Assembly (NCBI GenBank): GCA_003251535.1
Contig: QKFD01000038.1
Location: 1-64,000, forward strand
From: Chromatiales bacterium
Lineage (GTDB): Bacteria > Pseudomonadota > Gammaproteobacteria > Thiohalomonadales > Thiohalomonadaceae
Reading direction: 5' to 3'
Length of the DNA stretch: 64,000 nucleotides
Positions 34,528 to 45,059 of the stretch are shown piece by piece. The notes below the pieces were generated by a model. It was not told where the DNA came from and did no database searches. It was given only the letters and a program-made list of their open reading frames with translations. Position 1 is the first letter of the stretch. Each line of letters begins with the position of its first letter. The translations under genes and the position numbers were made by a program.

Positions 34528-34602
34528 GATTCGTCTCGTTAATGTGACCTTGGCACCTCTTCAATGTACGCCACAGACCCCCTTAGGGCAAAACAGGCCT
34601 AT

Positions 34603-37131
34603 TTATCTCCCCTCCTGCCGTAGGCGCCGCATGGTGGCGGCGGTGGGGCGCGCCGACCAAGGGTCATCGGGCCAAGGATGCTTGGGATAGCGCCCTTTTA
34701 GCTCTTTGCACACCTCCTTGTAGGTGGTCGCCCAAAAATTGGCGAGATCTTGGGTCACCTGGACCGGCCGGCGGGCAGGAGAGAGCAGATGGAGCAGCAC
34801 CGCCACCCGACCGGCGGCTACCCGAGGCGTCTCGGCTAACCCAAACAGCTCTTGCAGTTTGACCGCCAGCACCGGTACCCCCTCCAGCCGATACTCCAAG
34901 CGATGACGCGCCCCGCTCGGCACCGCGAGGTGGGTAGGGGCCAACTCCTCCAGACGACGCTGCTGCGGATAGTCGAGCTGGGCCAACAGGATCGAGGTCA
35001 GATCAAGCCGCGCCAACTGCTCGCGCCGACTGATGCCGGGAAGAAACGGGGCGAGCCACTCCGCCAGCGACGCCTGGAGGGCCGCGTCGGACCAATCTGG
35101 CCACCCCTGCTCAGGCAACCAGGCGCGCAGCGATGCCACCCGCGCCCGCAGCTGCTGCGCCTCTCCCGCCTCCCAAGGCAGGGCCGCCACACCGAGGGCC
35201 GCAATCCCAGTCAGCATCGCCTGCTGTACCTGCGCCGCATCCACCTGGGGTAACGGCTTACTCGCCAGCACCAGCGCCCCGAAACACTCCTCTCGCCGCG
35301 CCACCACCGCCTGCTCCCGCCCATCCCAGGCAACCCGCTCACGCACCACCAACTGCCCCCCTAGGCGTTCGCGGATAAGCGCCGGTGATAGTGGCGCCGC
35401 CAGCCGAATCGTGGCCTCCTCCCCCTGCCCATCCAGATCCACGGCCACCAGTAGCGGCCGCCCCCGCAGCGGCGAATGGGGTAGTAGCCGAGCACCCCGT
35501 CCTGAACTAAGCAGATAGCGCTCATCCCCCCCCTCCCGCAGGCGGGCGATGCGATCGGGGTAGGCCAGGGCCAGCAGTAGCCCCATCTCCTCCTCATCCA
35601 CCTCACTAGAGCGGTGGCGCTCCAGCCGTAACAGCGAGCGCCACTGCCGGGCGGCGCGCTCCACTTGGCCGCAGGCGTGGGGATCGGCCCCCAACCGACG
35701 GGCCCCCTCGCGTCCCTGCTGACGGAAGGCGGTGAGCGCCTCTAGCCGATCCCCAAAGGGTCGAGCCCGCTCACTACCACGGAACAGGTCCCGCTCCGCC
35801 ACCAGGGCCGCGATATCGCAGGCGGTCGCAGCGAGACCGAGCCGGCGCCCCTCCAACAACATATGGGCCAGGCGGGGATGCAGGGGTAACTCCGCCATCT
35901 CGCGGCCAACGGCGGTGATGCGCCCCCCCTCATCCAGCGCCCCCAACCCCAGCAGCAGCTCTCGCGCCTGGGCCAAGGGGGCGGCCGGGGGGGGATCGAG
36001 CCAGCGGAGTTGGCCGGGATCGGAGACCCCCCAGGCCGTCAGCTCCAGCGCCAAGGGGGCGAGGTCTGCCACCCCAATCTCCGGTTCATTGAAAGGCCGC
36101 AGACCGCGCTGGGTGTTCTCTCCCCAGAGCCGATAGGCCACCCCAGCTTGCAGGCGACCGGCCCGGCCGGCCCGCTGCTCCGCAGAGGCGCGGCTCACCC
36201 GCAGCGTCTCCAGATGGCTCAAACCGGTACGCGGATCGAAACGGGGGGCGCGCTGCCAGCCCCCATCCACCACCGTGGTGATCCCCTCAATGGTGAGGCT
36301 GGTCTCGGCGATCGGGGTGGCCAGGACCACCTTACGCCGCCCCTCGGCATCGGGCTCGATGGCGCGTTGCTGGACCTCAAACGGCAGATCACCGTAGAGC
36401 ATGTGGAGCGCCACCCCGGCACAGGCGGGGTGCTGGAGCAGGTGATCATGGGCCCGGCGGATCTCCGCACCACCGGGCAGAAAGGCGAGGATATCGCCCC
36501 GCTGTTCGCCCAGTGCCCGCACCACCCCCGCGGCCACCACCGCCTCTGGTCGCCCCTCCGGGTCACGCGGGGTGTGGTGAAGGGTCACGGGGTATTGGCG
36601 CCCCTCGCTACGCACCACCTCGGCGTCGATGAGTTGGGCCACCAGCGCCCCATAAAGGGTGGCCGACATCACCAACAGACGGAGGTCGTCACGCAGACCG
36701 CTCTGGGCATCCAGACAGAGCGCCAAGGCCAGATCACTATGGAGGTGGCGCTCATGAAACTCATCGAAGATGACTAGGCCCACCCCCTCTAGGGTGGGGT
36801 CCTGCTGTAGCCGGCGGGTGAGGATCCCCTCAGTGACCACCTCAATGCGGGTCTGCCGCCCGATCCGGCTCTCAAACCGGATCCGAAAGCCCACCGTCTG
36901 CCCCAGCGGCTCCCCGAGCAGCGCCGCCAACCGGGCCGCCGCCCCGCGGGCCGCCAAGCGGCGCGGTTCTAACATCAGAATCGAGCGGCCCCGCAGCCAC
37001 GTTTCCGCCAGCAGCGCCAACGGCACGCGGGTGGTCTTGCCCGCCCCCGGAGGGGCCTCCAGCACCACGTTGCGCCCCTCTCCCAGCCGCTGAACCAGCT
37101 CCGGTAACACCGCCTCCACGGGTAGCGTCAC
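34603..37131 (-). CDS. hrpB: ATP-dependent helicase HrpB (DEAH-box type)
   Basis: An 842-residue DExH helicase starting at GTG with a GGGGAGG site. It has Walker A EAPPGAGKTTRVPLAL, motif Ia LEPRRLAARGAAAR, motif II FDEFHERHLHSDLAL (DEFH variant), motif III MSATL, motif V-VI region ATPIAETSLTIEGITTVVDG and QRAGRAGR, and the C-terminal HrpB domain including the end WPDDPWSARPTAATMRRLRQ. Cellular role is unclear; it probably acts on RNA. Confidence 0.96.
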   Translation of the reverse strand: MTLPVEAVLPELVQRLGEGRNVVLEAPPGAGKTTRVPLALLAETWLRGRSILMLEPRRLAARGAAARLAALLGEPLGQTVGFRIRFESRIGRQTRIEVVTEGILTRRLQQDPTLEGVGLVIFDEFHERHLHSDLALALCLDAQSGLRDDLRLLVMSATLYGALVAQLIDAEVVRSEGRQYPVTLHHTPRDPEGRPEAVVAAGVVRALGEQRGDILAFLPGGAEIRRAHDHLLQHPACAGVALHMLYGDLPFEVQQRAIEPDAEGRRKVVLATPIAETSLTIEGITTVVDGGWQRAPRFDPRTGLSHLETLRVSRASAEQRAGRAGRLQAGVAYRLWGENTQRGLRPFNEPEIGVADLAPLALELTAWGVSDPGQLRWLDPPPAAPLAQARELLLGLGALDEGGRITAVGREMAELPLHPRLAHMLLEGRRLGLAATACDIAALVAERDLFRGSERARPFGDRLEALTAFRQQGREGARRLGADPHACGQVERAARQWRSLLRLERHRSSEVDEEEMGLLLALAYPDRIARLREGGDERYLLSSGRGARLLPHSPLRGRPLLVAVDLDGQGEEATIRLAAPLSPALIRERLGGQLVVRERVAWDGREQAVVARREECFGALVLASKPLPQVDAAQVQQAMLTGIAALGVAALPWEAGEAQQLRARVASLRAWLPEQGWPDWSDAALQASLAEWLAPFLPGISRREQLARLDLTSILLAQLDYPQQRRLEELAPTHLAVPSGARHRLEYRLEGVPVLAVKLQELFGLAETPRVAAGRVAVLLHLLSPARRPVQVTQDLANFWATTYKEVCKELKGRYPKHPWPDDPWSARPTAATMRRLRQEGR

Positions 37132-37540
37132 CCTGCCACCTCCCCACAGCGGGAGGACAACGGGGCGCGGGAGACGAGCAAGGGAGGGGGACGCAGTAAC
37201 TGGGGGGGCATGGTGACGACCTAGTGGGCGATGGGGGGCGATCAGCGTGGGGCGGCATTATACAAAAGCCCTCGCCTCCCCTACGTCGCCGCCTACCAGC
37301 GCGCTGAATCGAGACGATTGACGGTCCCTGAGCCGGGGATATTGAGGCTATCATCCCATGGCGGAATGCCGTATCTTCCGCGCCCGCAATGGGCGCCTCG
37401 GCCACTTGTGGCCATGGGGTCGGGGTGCCATTTCTGGTATATAGGTATGACAGCGCAGACCCAGAGCCCACCGTGCATCCCACTGCCCTGAAGTTTAAGC
37501 CACCCCTCCGCCCCCCCTATTCCGAGGTTCCACGCCAGTA
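37132..37540. other. Divergent intergenic region, hrpB to phosphatase
   Basis: A 409-base stretch between two divergent genes. Open frames here look like shadows. I found no well-spaced promoter pair, terminator or RNA family signature. Confidence 0.4.
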
Positions 37541-38218
37541 GTGTCCGCTTCCCCCGTACAGCGCTTTGCCAGAAATCCCCTCGGCACCGACTTTGTCTGC
37601 GGCGATCTCCACGGCAAATTCACCCTGCTGGCCGCGCAGTTGGCAGAGTTGGAGTTTGATCCGAGCCGTGATCGCCTCTTTGCCACCGGCGATCTCGTGG
37701 ACCGCGGGCCGGAGTCGGAGCAGGCGGTGGAGCTGCTGGCCGAGCCATGGTTCCACTCGGTACGTGGCAACCACGACGCCTTTGTCCTGGAGGGGGATGA
37801 CCCGGAGGTGCGGCAGATGTGGGAGTTGAATGGCGGTGAGTGGTGGCGCTATCAGCCCCAGCTCGTGCGCGAGGCCTTCCGCAGCGCCTTTGCCCAGCTC
37901 CCCTATGCCATTGAGGTGGAGACAGAGGCGGGACTGGTGGGGATCGTCCATGCCGATGTCCCCCCCTACCTCTCCTGGCAGGAGTTTGTCACCGGCTTGA
38001 CGAATGGCGAGGGGGATCTACGGGAGGTGGCGCTCTGGAGTCGGCGGCGCATCTACCGCAACGACCCAACCCCAGTGGTCGGGATCGAGCGGGTCTACTG
38101 CGGCCACACCATCGTTTTAGAGCGCCGGCCGGTGCAGCTGGGCAATGTCTTCTTCATCGACACCGGCGCCTATCTGGGGAGCGATGGCGCCCTCACCATC
38201 ATCCCGCTGATCCCTTAA
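37541..38218 (+). CDS. PPP-family serine/threonine phosphatase (PrpA/PrpB-like)
   Basis: A 225-residue metallophosphatase starting at GTG. The metal-binding signatures are intact: GDLHG (about 22), GDLVDRG (about 50), GNHDAF (about 77), a later His in IVHADVP and CGHT. The family includes lambda phosphatase and E. coli PrpA/PrpB, which remove phosphate from Ser/Thr/Tyr residues. No kinase gene is adjacent, so the target is unknown. It converges on nifV with 57 bases between stops. Confidence 0.9.
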   Translation: MSASPVQRFARNPLGTDFVCGDLHGKFTLLAAQLAELEFDPSRDRLFATGDLVDRGPESEQAVELLAEPWFHSVRGNHDAFVLEGDDPEVRQMWELNGGEWWRYQPQLVREAFRSAFAQLPYAIEVETEAGLVGIVHADVPPYLSWQEFVTGLTNGEGDLREVALWSRRRIYRNDPTPVVGIERVYCGHTIVLERRPVQLGNVFFIDTGAYLGSDGALTIIPLIP

Positions 38219-38275
38219 GCGCACCCCCTGCGGGCGGCGGGGCGAGGCCCCACCGCCGCCCTTTAGAGGGGAGAG

Positions 38276-39403
38276 TTACTGCTCCTGATGGAGTGAACGC
38301 CAGAACCCCTCCAGCTCCAATGGACTGGGAGAGCGCTTGTTGCGGGTGGCAAAGGCGCGGATCCCGGGCAGCAGCACCAGCGCATCTTCCCGGCTGACGT
38401 TGATACCGAGATCGGCATACCCCTGAATAACGGCGTTGGTACCGGAGTGTTTGCCCAGTACCAGGGTGTGGCTGCGGCCCAAGAGGGCGGGGTCGATCCC
38501 CTGATAGTTGAGGGGATCCTTGAGCAGCCCATCGACGTGGATCCCCGACTCGTGGGTAAAGACCCCCGGGCCGACCACGCTCTTCTGCCAGTGCAGCGGC
38601 CGCCCCGAGGCCACCTCCACCAGACGGGAGACGGCGGGGATGGCGGCGATATCGATCCCCTCCGCGGCGCCATAGTGGGTGCGCAGCCCCAGCACCACCT
38701 CCTCCAGGGCGGCATTACCGGCCCGCTCGCCCAGGCCGTTGACGGTGGTATTGACGTGGCTGGCACCGGCCCGGACCGCCGCCAGGGTGTTGGCCGTGGC
38801 GAGCCCCAGGTCATCATGGGCGTGCATCTCGATCTCGATGTCGCAAGCGCGTACCAACTGCCCGACCCGCTCAAACACCGTAAAAGGCTCCAGGATGCCC
38901 ACGGTATCGGCAAAGCGGAAACGACGGGCGCCGGCCCGTTGTGCCACCGCCAACACCTCCTGTAGGAACCCCATATCGGCCCGCGAGGCGTCCTCGCCCC
39001 CCACACCGACATCGATCCCCAGCGCCCGCGCCTCCTGCACATGGCGTTCGATAGCGGCTAAGACAAAGGCGCGGTCTTTGCCCAGTTTGTGCGCAATCTG
39101 CTGATCAGAGACCGGGATGGAGAGATCCACCATATCGACCCCGAGATCGGCCACTAGCCGTAGGTCATCCTCCCGCATCCGGCTCCAGACCAGTAGCCGG
39201 GCCTTCAGACCCAGGTCGGCGATGGCGCGGATCTCGTCGCGCTCAATCTCCCCCATGGCCGGGATCCCCACCTCCAGCTCCTGCACCCCAAGGGTATCTA
39301 GGGCGCGGGCGATGGCCAGCTTCTCCTCGCGGTTAAAGGCAACGCCGGCGGTCTGCTCGCCGTCGCGCAGGGTGGTGTCGTCGATAATGACCTGCTGGTT
39401 CAC
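38276..39403 (-). CDS. nifV: Homocitrate synthase NifV
   Basis: A 375-residue enzyme starting at GTG (GAGGAGGG site). It condenses acetyl-CoA with 2-oxoglutarate to give homocitrate, the organic ligand of the nitrogenase FeMo cofactor. The LeuA/HCS TIM-barrel motifs are present: [64 protein letters not shown] and [11 protein letters not shown]. The NifV rather than LeuA assignment is supported by length (no allosteric domain) and by a NifA/sigma-54 control region directly upstream. No other nif gene is adjacent; the nifWZM set is 13 kb away. Confidence 0.95.
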   Translation of the reverse strand: MNQQVIIDDTTLRDGEQTAGVAFNREEKLAIARALDTLGVQELEVGIPAMGEIERDEIRAIADLGLKARLLVWSRMREDDLRLVADLGVDMVDLSIPVSDQQIAHKLGKDRAFVLAAIERHVQEARALGIDVGVGGEDASRADMGFLQEVLAVAQRAGARRFRFADTVGILEPFTVFERVGQLVRACDIEIEMHAHDDLGLATANTLAAVRAGASHVNTTVNGLGERAGNAALEEVVLGLRTHYGAAEGIDIAAIPAVSRLVEVASGRPLHWQKSVVGPGVFTHESGIHVDGLLKDPLNYQGIDPALLGRSHTLVLGKHSGTNAVIQGYADLGINVSREDALVLLPGIRAFATRNKRSPSPLELEGFWRSLHQEQ

Positions 39404-39436
39404 GGGCTTACCCTCCTCGGCTGACCCTCGCTAAAT

Positions 39437-39452
39437 TGCAACTGGCGCGCCA
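39437..39452 (-). promoter_or_regulatory. Sigma-54 (-24/-12) promoter of nifV
   Basis: The minus strand reads TGGCGCGCCAGTTGCA, matching TGGCRCG-N4-TTGCA with GG and GC at the required ten-base spacing. Transcription would start near 39427, about 24 bases before the nifV GTG. Confidence 0.85.
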
Positions 39453-39515
39453 ATGGGTCAAAACGTTGTATAAACATAACGTTAAGGTTTGGCCCAAGGC
39501 GCCATTGCAGCCCTT

Positions 39516-39531
39516 TGTCACGAACCCGACA
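39516..39531 (-). promoter_or_regulatory. NifA upstream activator sequence of nifV
   Basis: TGT-N10-ACA (minus strand TGTCGGGTTCGTGACA), the NifA consensus, is centred about 95 bases upstream of the predicted start. The same element, in near-reverse-complement form and at the same distance, precedes cysE at 55264-55279. Confidence 0.8.
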
Positions 39532-39630
39532 AATAACTGTTCCGCCAAGAACGGTCACTGGACCGATTGACACCACCCAAGGGGTGTTTTAGTTAGAGGG
39601 CGCGGCGCCCCCATTTGACCACCACTCACC

Positions 39631-42600
39631 ATGGCCACCATCCCTCCATCTCCTATGTTGCCGCTGGATCCCCTCACCATCCCCCTGACGGGGATGCGCC
39701 TGATCGAGGCGAGCGCCGGCACCGGCAAAACCCACACCATCGCCACCCTCTACCTCCGGCTGCTGCTGGAGCGGGATCTATCGGTGCGGCAGATCCTGGT
39801 GGTCACCTTCACCAAGGCCGCCACCGAGGAGTTGCGTGATCGGATCCGCCAGCGGCTCCGGGAGACCCTCGCCGCCCTGCGCAGCGGCCAGAGCGATGAC
39901 CCCCAGCTCAGCGCCCTCCTCGCCCGCGTGGAGGATAGAACGGCAGCGGCCCGTCGTCTGCAAGATGAGATCACCTGCCTCGATGAGGCGGCCATCTTCA
40001 CCATCCACGGCTTCTGCCAACGGATGCTCCAGGAGAACGCCTTCGAGAGCGCCCTGCCGTTCGAACTGGAGTTCATCAGCGATGAAGCGGAGCTACTGGC
40101 GGAGGTAGTACGGGATTTTTGGCGCCGCAGCTTCCACCAGGCGGGAGCGGGACTGGCCGCCCTGGTGACGGCCACCTGGGGCAACCCCGATGGGCTGGGG
40201 GCGGAGATCCGCCCCTGGCTTGGCAAGGCAGATCTGACCCTACAACCGGAGGTGGCCGCAGAGCAGTGCGATGCAGCGGCCTGGTTGGCGCAGCGCAGCC
40301 ACATCGCCACCCTGTGGGAGAGGGATGGGGCAGCCATCACCCAGCTAGTGGCCGAACACCCTGCCCTCAGCCGAGCCCAAGATAAGGGGTACCCGGCGGC
40401 ACGCTGGGATGAGGCGTGCGCCGCCCTGGAGGGGTGGTTGGGCGAGCCGCCGGATCCCTACCAACTCCCCCCACTATTTGAGCTATTCACCAGCGACTCC
40501 CTGGCCCAGGCCATCAGCGCCGCCAAGGCCAAGAAGGGGGCACAGCCCCCTCAGCACGAGCTGTTCGAGCGCTGCCAACAGCTCTGGGAGATGCGCAGCG
40601 CCAAGCAGGTACTACTCACCTGCGAGGCGATCACCTGGTGTCGAGCGGAGCTGAGCCACCGCAAACGGGACCGCGGCCTGCTCGCCTTCGACGACCTGCT
40701 GCTCGATCTCCACACCGCGCTACTCGCCCCTGGTGGTGAGGTGCTGGCGGCGCGCATCGCCGGCCTCTTCCCGGCGGCCTTGATCGATGAGTTCCAGGAC
40801 ACGGATCTCGCCCAGTTCCGCATCTTCGACACCCTCTACCGCCCCCGCCCCGACTGCGCCCTCTACCTCATCGGCGACCCCAAACAGGCCATCTACAGCT
40901 TCCGTGGCGCCGACATCTTCACCTACATGGAGGCCAAGCGGACCACCGCCCCCACCGCCCGCTACACCCTCGCCACCAACTGGCGCTCCACCGCCGATCT
41001 GGTCACCGCGGTCAACGCCCTCTTTGAGCGCTGCCAGATCCCCTTTCTCTACGCCGGGGCCATCGATTTCCAGGCGGTGGCGGCGGCCGGTCAGGCCGAT
41101 GAGAGCCCCCTCACCATTGACGGCCGCCGCGAGCCGCCCCTAGTGGCCTGGTTCCTGGAGCGGGGGGAGGAGCGCGTGATTAGTAAGAAGAGCGCACGGG
41201 CGCAGCTGGCCCAGGCCACCGCCGTCGAGGTGGCCCGCCTACTGGCGTTGGGGCGCGCCGGTCGGGCCTGTATCGGGGCGCAGCCGCTCCAGCCGCGGGA
41301 CATCGCCGTCCTGGTGCGTAACCACCGTGAGGCGGCGCAGATCCAAGAGGCCCTGCGCCGACAGGGTGTGGCCAGCGTCTACTACAGCCGGGAGAGCGTC
41401 TTCTCCGGTGCCGAGGCCGAGGCGCTGTTGCGGCTGCTGACCGCCATCGCCACCCCCAGCAACGAGGGGCTGCTGCGGGCGACCCTCTGCGATGGGCTCA
41501 TCGGCCTCAGCGGTGCCGAGCTGGAGGCGCTGATCCGTGACGAACCGGCCTGGGAGCAGCGGGTGCTCCAGTTCCATGACTACCTCGCCCAGTGGCAACA
41601 ACGCGGCTTCATGGCGATGTTCCGGCGGCTACTGCACGAGCAGCAGATCCCGGCCCGGCTACTGAGCCAAACCGATGGCGAGCGACGCCTCACCGATCTC
41701 CTCCAGCTGGCGGAGCTACTCCAGGCCGCCTCCCGCGACCACCCCGATGGCCGGCTGATCCGCTGGTTAACCGAGCAGCGCCAGCACGCCGACGGCAACA
41801 GCGAGGAGCAGCAGCTACGGCTGGAGAGCGACGAGGCGCGGGTCAAGATCGTCACCATCCACCGCAGTAAAGGGCTGGAGTATCCCATCGTCCTGCTCCC
41901 CTTCCTCTGGGCCACCCAAGTCAAAAATAGCGGTCCGCTGCTCTACCACGCCGACGACTCCCCCAGCGGGAGCGTGCTCCATCTACTGCCGGCGGCGGAG
42001 CAGCGCCAGCTGGCGCAGCGGGAGCGGCTGGCCGAGGAGGTGCGGCTGGTCTATGTCGCCCTCACCCGCGCCCGCCACCGCTGCTACTTTGCCTGGGGGG
42101 CGATCCGCGAGGCCGAACACTCCGGCCTCGCCTGGCTGCTCCACGCCGCGGCCACCGAGGAGGTGGAGGGGCTGGCGACCCGTCTCAGCGGACTGACAGA
42201 TGAGGCGCTACGCGCCCCCCTGGCCGCCGTGGCAGCCGCCCACCCGACCAGTTGCGCTGTCACCGCCCCACCGGCCGACGCCCCGCCCCTCCCGCCCCTC
42301 AGCGTCACCGCGCACCCGTTGGCGGCCCGCACACCACTGCGGCCCGTGCGTTGGCAGTGGCGCCTCAGCTCCTACAGCGGCCTCACCCAGGGCCGCTTCG
42401 AGGGGGCGGAGCGACCCGACCATGGCAGCGGCAGCGAGGATCGCAGCGGCGCCGCTGGCCAGGTGGCGCAGCGCTTCCTCTTTCCCAAAGGGGCGCGGGC
42501 CGGGGTGCTGCTCCACCAGCTGCTGGAGCGGATCGACTTCACCGGCCAGCAGGGACCCGATCTCGCCAGCGAGACCCAGCGCCAGCTCGCCCGCCACGGC

Positions 42601-43191
42601 CTGGCGGCAGAGTGGAGCGATCCCCTCTGCCACTGGCTGGGGGAGGTGCTGGCTACACCACTCACTGCCGATGGCCTGAAACTGGCAGCGATCCCCCGCC
42701 AGCGCCGCCTCGATGAGCTGGAGTTCCACTACCCGATGGCCGCCATCACCCCGGCGGAGCTGGAGGCGGTCCTGGCCGATCTCGGCACCTTCCAACCGGA
42801 GGATCAGCGCCTCGCCTTTCAACCCGCGGCCGGGTTGATGCGCGGTTTCATCGATCTGGTCTTTGAACACGCGGGCCGCTTCTATGTGGTGGACTACAAA
42901 TCGAGCTGGCTGGGGGCCCAGTTTGACGCCTACACCCCGGATCACCTGGCGCAGACCGTGGCCCACCACCGCTATGACCTCCAATACCTGCTCTACAGCC
43001 TGGCGCTGCACCGCTACCTCAGCGTGCGCCTGCCGGGTTACCACTATGAGCGCCACTTCGGTGGGGTGTTCTATCTATTCCTGCGCGGTATGGAGCCATC
43101 CCGGGGGGCGAGCAGCGGTGTCTACTACGATCGGCCAGCGGCCCACCTCATCGCCCAACTGGACGCCTTGATGTGGGGGGAAGCGGCATGA
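39631..43191 (+). CDS. recB: RecBCD nuclease/helicase, RecB subunit
   Basis: A 1186-residue UvrD-type 3'-5' helicase with nuclease. Motifs in order: [19 protein letters not shown] (Walker A), [30 protein letters not shown] (Walker B), [51 protein letters not shown], and a C-terminal RecB nuclease with [20 protein letters not shown]. RecB is part of the double-strand-break processing machine. The recD ATG overlaps its stop (ATGA). recC, usually the gene before recB, is not here; nifV lies upstream in the other direction. The start at 39631 lacks a clear ribosome binding site; the ATG at 39655 is possible. Confidence 0.96.
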   Translation: MATIPPSPMLPLDPLTIPLTGMRLIEASAGTGKTHTIATLYLRLLLERDLSVRQILVVTFTKAATEELRDRIRQRLRETLAALRSGQSDDPQLSALLARVEDRTAAARRLQDEITCLDEAAIFTIHGFCQRMLQENAFESALPFELEFISDEAELLAEVVRDFWRRSFHQAGAGLAALVTATWGNPDGLGAEIRPWLGKADLTLQPEVAAEQCDAAAWLAQRSHIATLWERDGAAITQLVAEHPALSRAQDKGYPAARWDEACAALEGWLGEPPDPYQLPPLFELFTSDSLAQAISAAKAKKGAQPPQHELFERCQQLWEMRSAKQVLLTCEAITWCRAELSHRKRDRGLLAFDDLLLDLHTALLAPGGEVLAARIAGLFPAALIDEFQDTDLAQFRIFDTLYRPRPDCALYLIGDPKQAIYSFRGADIFTYMEAKRTTAPTARYTLATNWRSTADLVTAVNALFERCQIPFLYAGAIDFQAVAAAGQADESPLTIDGRREPPLVAWFLERGEERVISKKSARAQLAQATAVEVARLLALGRAGRACIGAQPLQPRDIAVLVRNHREAAQIQEALRRQGVASVYYSRESVFSGAEAEALLRLLTAIATPSNEGLLRATLCDGLIGLSGAELEALIRDEPAWEQRVLQFHDYLAQWQQRGFMAMFRRLLHEQQIPARLLSQTDGERRLTDLLQLAELLQAASRDHPDGRLIRWLTEQRQHADGNSEEQQLRLESDEARVKIVTIHRSKGLEYPIVLLPFLWATQVKNSGPLLYHADDSPSGSVLHLLPAAEQRQLAQRERLAEEVRLVYVALTRARHRCYFAWGAIREAEHSGLAWLLHAAATEEVEGLATRLSGLTDEALRAPLAAVAAAHPTSCAVTAPPADAPPLPPLSVTAHPLAARTPLRPVRWQWRLSSYSGLTQGRFEGAERPDHGSGSEDRSGAAGQVAQRFLFPKGARAGVLLHQLLERIDFTGQQGPDLASETQRQLARHGLAAEWSDPLCHWLGEVLATPLTADGLKLAAIPRQRRLDELEFHYPMAAITPAELEAVLADLGTFQPEDQRLAFQPAAGLMRGFIDLVFEHAGRFYVVDYKSSWLGAQFDAYTPDHLAQTVAHHRYDLQYLLYSLALHRYLSVRLPGYHYERHFGGVFYLFLRGMEPSRGASSGVYYDRPAAHLIAQLDALMWGEAA

Positions 43192-45053
43192 ATCTGACCA
43201 CCGCCCTGGCCCGGGCCCGCGGCGAGGGCCAGCTACGGGACCTTGATCTCCACTTTGCCCGTGAGCTGGCGGCACTGGTGGGCGACCCCTCCCCCGCCCT
43301 CCAACTGGCCGCCACCTTGACCAGCGCCGCCACCGGCGCCGGCCACATCTGCCTCGACCTGACCGCCATCGCCGGCCGCCCCCTGGTGGTGGGGGAGTAC
43401 GCCCTCGAACTGAGCGCCCCGCCCCTCGCCGAGTGGCGCGCCGCCCTGCGCGCCTCACCCGCAGTGGGGGCACCGGGGAGCTTCGCCCCGCTCATCCTAG
43501 ATGCCGCCGATCGGCTCTATCTGGGCCGCTTCTTTGCCTGGGAGCGCCAGGTGGCGGAGCAGCTACTGGCCCTCGCCACCCCGGTGGCAGAGGTGGATCT
43601 GACGGCCCTCGGCGCCGGTCTGCAACGCCACTTCCCCGGGGTGGCGGCGGGCGATCGACAGCGGCTCGCCGCGGCCCTCTCCCAACTACGCCGCTTGACG
43701 GTGATCGCCGGCGGCCCCGGCACCGGCAAGACCACCACGGTCGCCCGACTGCTGGCGCTCAGTGTCGAACTCGCCCCGCGCCGCCCGCGCATCCTCCTTG
43801 CTGCCCCCACCGGCAAGGCGGCGGCCCGTCTGGCGGAGTCGCTCCGCGGCCACCTGGAACAACTCCCACCGGCCATCCGCGAGCAGCTGCCACAGGAGGC
43901 GATGACCCTCCACCGGCTGCTCGGCTTCATCCCCGGCGGCGGTCGGCCCCGCCACCACGCCGACAACCCACTCCATCTCGATCTGCTGGTGGTGGATGAG
44001 GTCTCGATGGTGGATCTCCCCCTGATGGCCCGTCTGCTGGCGGCGCTGCCACCCCAGGCACGGCTAGTGCTGCTCGGGGATCCGGATCAACTCGCCTCGG
44101 TGGAGCCGGGGAGCGTGTTGGGGGACATCTGCCAAGGGGCGCTGCGGGCGGGCTACTCGGCCCCCCTCCGGCGGCAACTGCACCAGCTGGGCAGCGAGCC
44201 CCCGGCGGACCGGGGAGAGGGCCGCGCCCTGGCCGACAGCCTGGTATTCCTCACCGAGAGCCGCCGTTTCGGCGCCGCCAGCGGCATCGGCCGCTTGGCG
44301 CGGGCGATCAATCGCGGCGCTGCCGACGAGGCGCTGGCCGTCTTGGCAGATGGGCAGTTCACCGATGTGGTGTGGCGCGAGCTACCCACCGCCAGCACCC
44401 TGGCGGAGTGGATCGGCCAGGCCGTGATCACCGGCTACCGCGCCTATCTACAGGAGCGTGAACCGGCGGCGGCGTTGGCCGCCTTCAACCGCTTCCGCCT
44501 ACTCTGCGCCCTGCGCGAGGGGCCATCCGGGGTGGTGGAGGTGAATCGGCTGGCGGAGCAGGCGTTACGGCGGGCGGAATTGATCCACGGTAGCGAACGC
44601 TTCTACCTCGGCCGCCCCCTGCTCATCACCCGTAACGACCACGCCGCCCGCCTCTACAACGGCGATATCGGCCTCGTGCTGGCCGATGCCGAGGCAGCGG
44701 GCCGGCCACGGGTTTTCTTTCCCACTGTCGATGGTGGGGTACGGCGGGTGCTGATCAACCGCCTGCCGGAGCATGAGACCGTCTTTGCCATGACCATCCA
44801 TAAGAGCCAGGGCTCGGAGTTTGAGCGCTGCCTCCTCCTGCTGCCGGAGGAGGAGAACCGGATCCTCACCCGAGAACTGCTCTATACCGGGGTCACCCGG
44901 GCCCGCACGGCGGTGGAGCTGTGGGGGAGCGAGGCGGTGTGGCGGCAGGCGGTCAGCCGAGTGGTGGCCCGTACCTCCGGTTTTCCTGAGCGGCTCTGGG
45001 GGGACCGCGCCACAACGGATGCCGCCGCACGCCAGCTCTCGCTCGATCTCTGA
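43188..45053 (+). CDS. recD: RecBCD helicase, RecD subunit
   Basis: A 621-residue 5'-3' helicase of superfamily 1B. The start ATG at 43188 overlaps the recB stop by four bases; an in-frame ATG at 43173 lies inside recB and is less likely. It has an N-terminal domain (about 1-150), Walker A VIAGGPGTGKTTTVARLLAL, PTGKAAARLAESL, LLVVDEVSMVDLPLMARLLA, LLGDPDQLASVEPGSVLGDI, and the C-terminal MTIHKSQGSEFERCLLLLPE and LLYTGVTRARTAVEL. With RecB it forms the two-motor enzyme. It converges on the glycerate kinase gene. Confidence 0.96.
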   Translation: MNLTTALARARGEGQLRDLDLHFARELAALVGDPSPALQLAATLTSAATGAGHICLDLTAIAGRPLVVGEYALELSAPPLAEWRAALRASPAVGAPGSFAPLILDAADRLYLGRFFAWERQVAEQLLALATPVAEVDLTALGAGLQRHFPGVAAGDRQRLAAALSQLRRLTVIAGGPGTGKTTTVARLLALSVELAPRRPRILLAAPTGKAAARLAESLRGHLEQLPPAIREQLPQEAMTLHRLLGFIPGGGRPRHHADNPLHLDLLVVDEVSMVDLPLMARLLAALPPQARLVLLGDPDQLASVEPGSVLGDICQGALRAGYSAPLRRQLHQLGSEPPADRGEGRALADSLVFLTESRRFGAASGIGRLARAINRGAADEALAVLADGQFTDVVWRELPTASTLAEWIGQAVITGYRAYLQEREPAAALAAFNRFRLLCALREGPSGVVEVNRLAEQALRRAELIHGSERFYLGRPLLITRNDHAARLYNGDIGLVLADAEAAGRPRVFFPTVDGGVRRVLINRLPEHETVFAMTIHKSQGSEFERCLLLLPEEENRILTRELLYTGVTRARTAVELWGSEAVWRQAVSRVVARTSGFPERLWGDRATTDAAARQLSLDL

Positions 45054-45059
45054 GCCGCC

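Noticed and set aside
39569-39592. ACACC...GGTGT hairpin before recB as a terminator
   Set aside because: The stem is only five pairs with a long loop; not enough to call.
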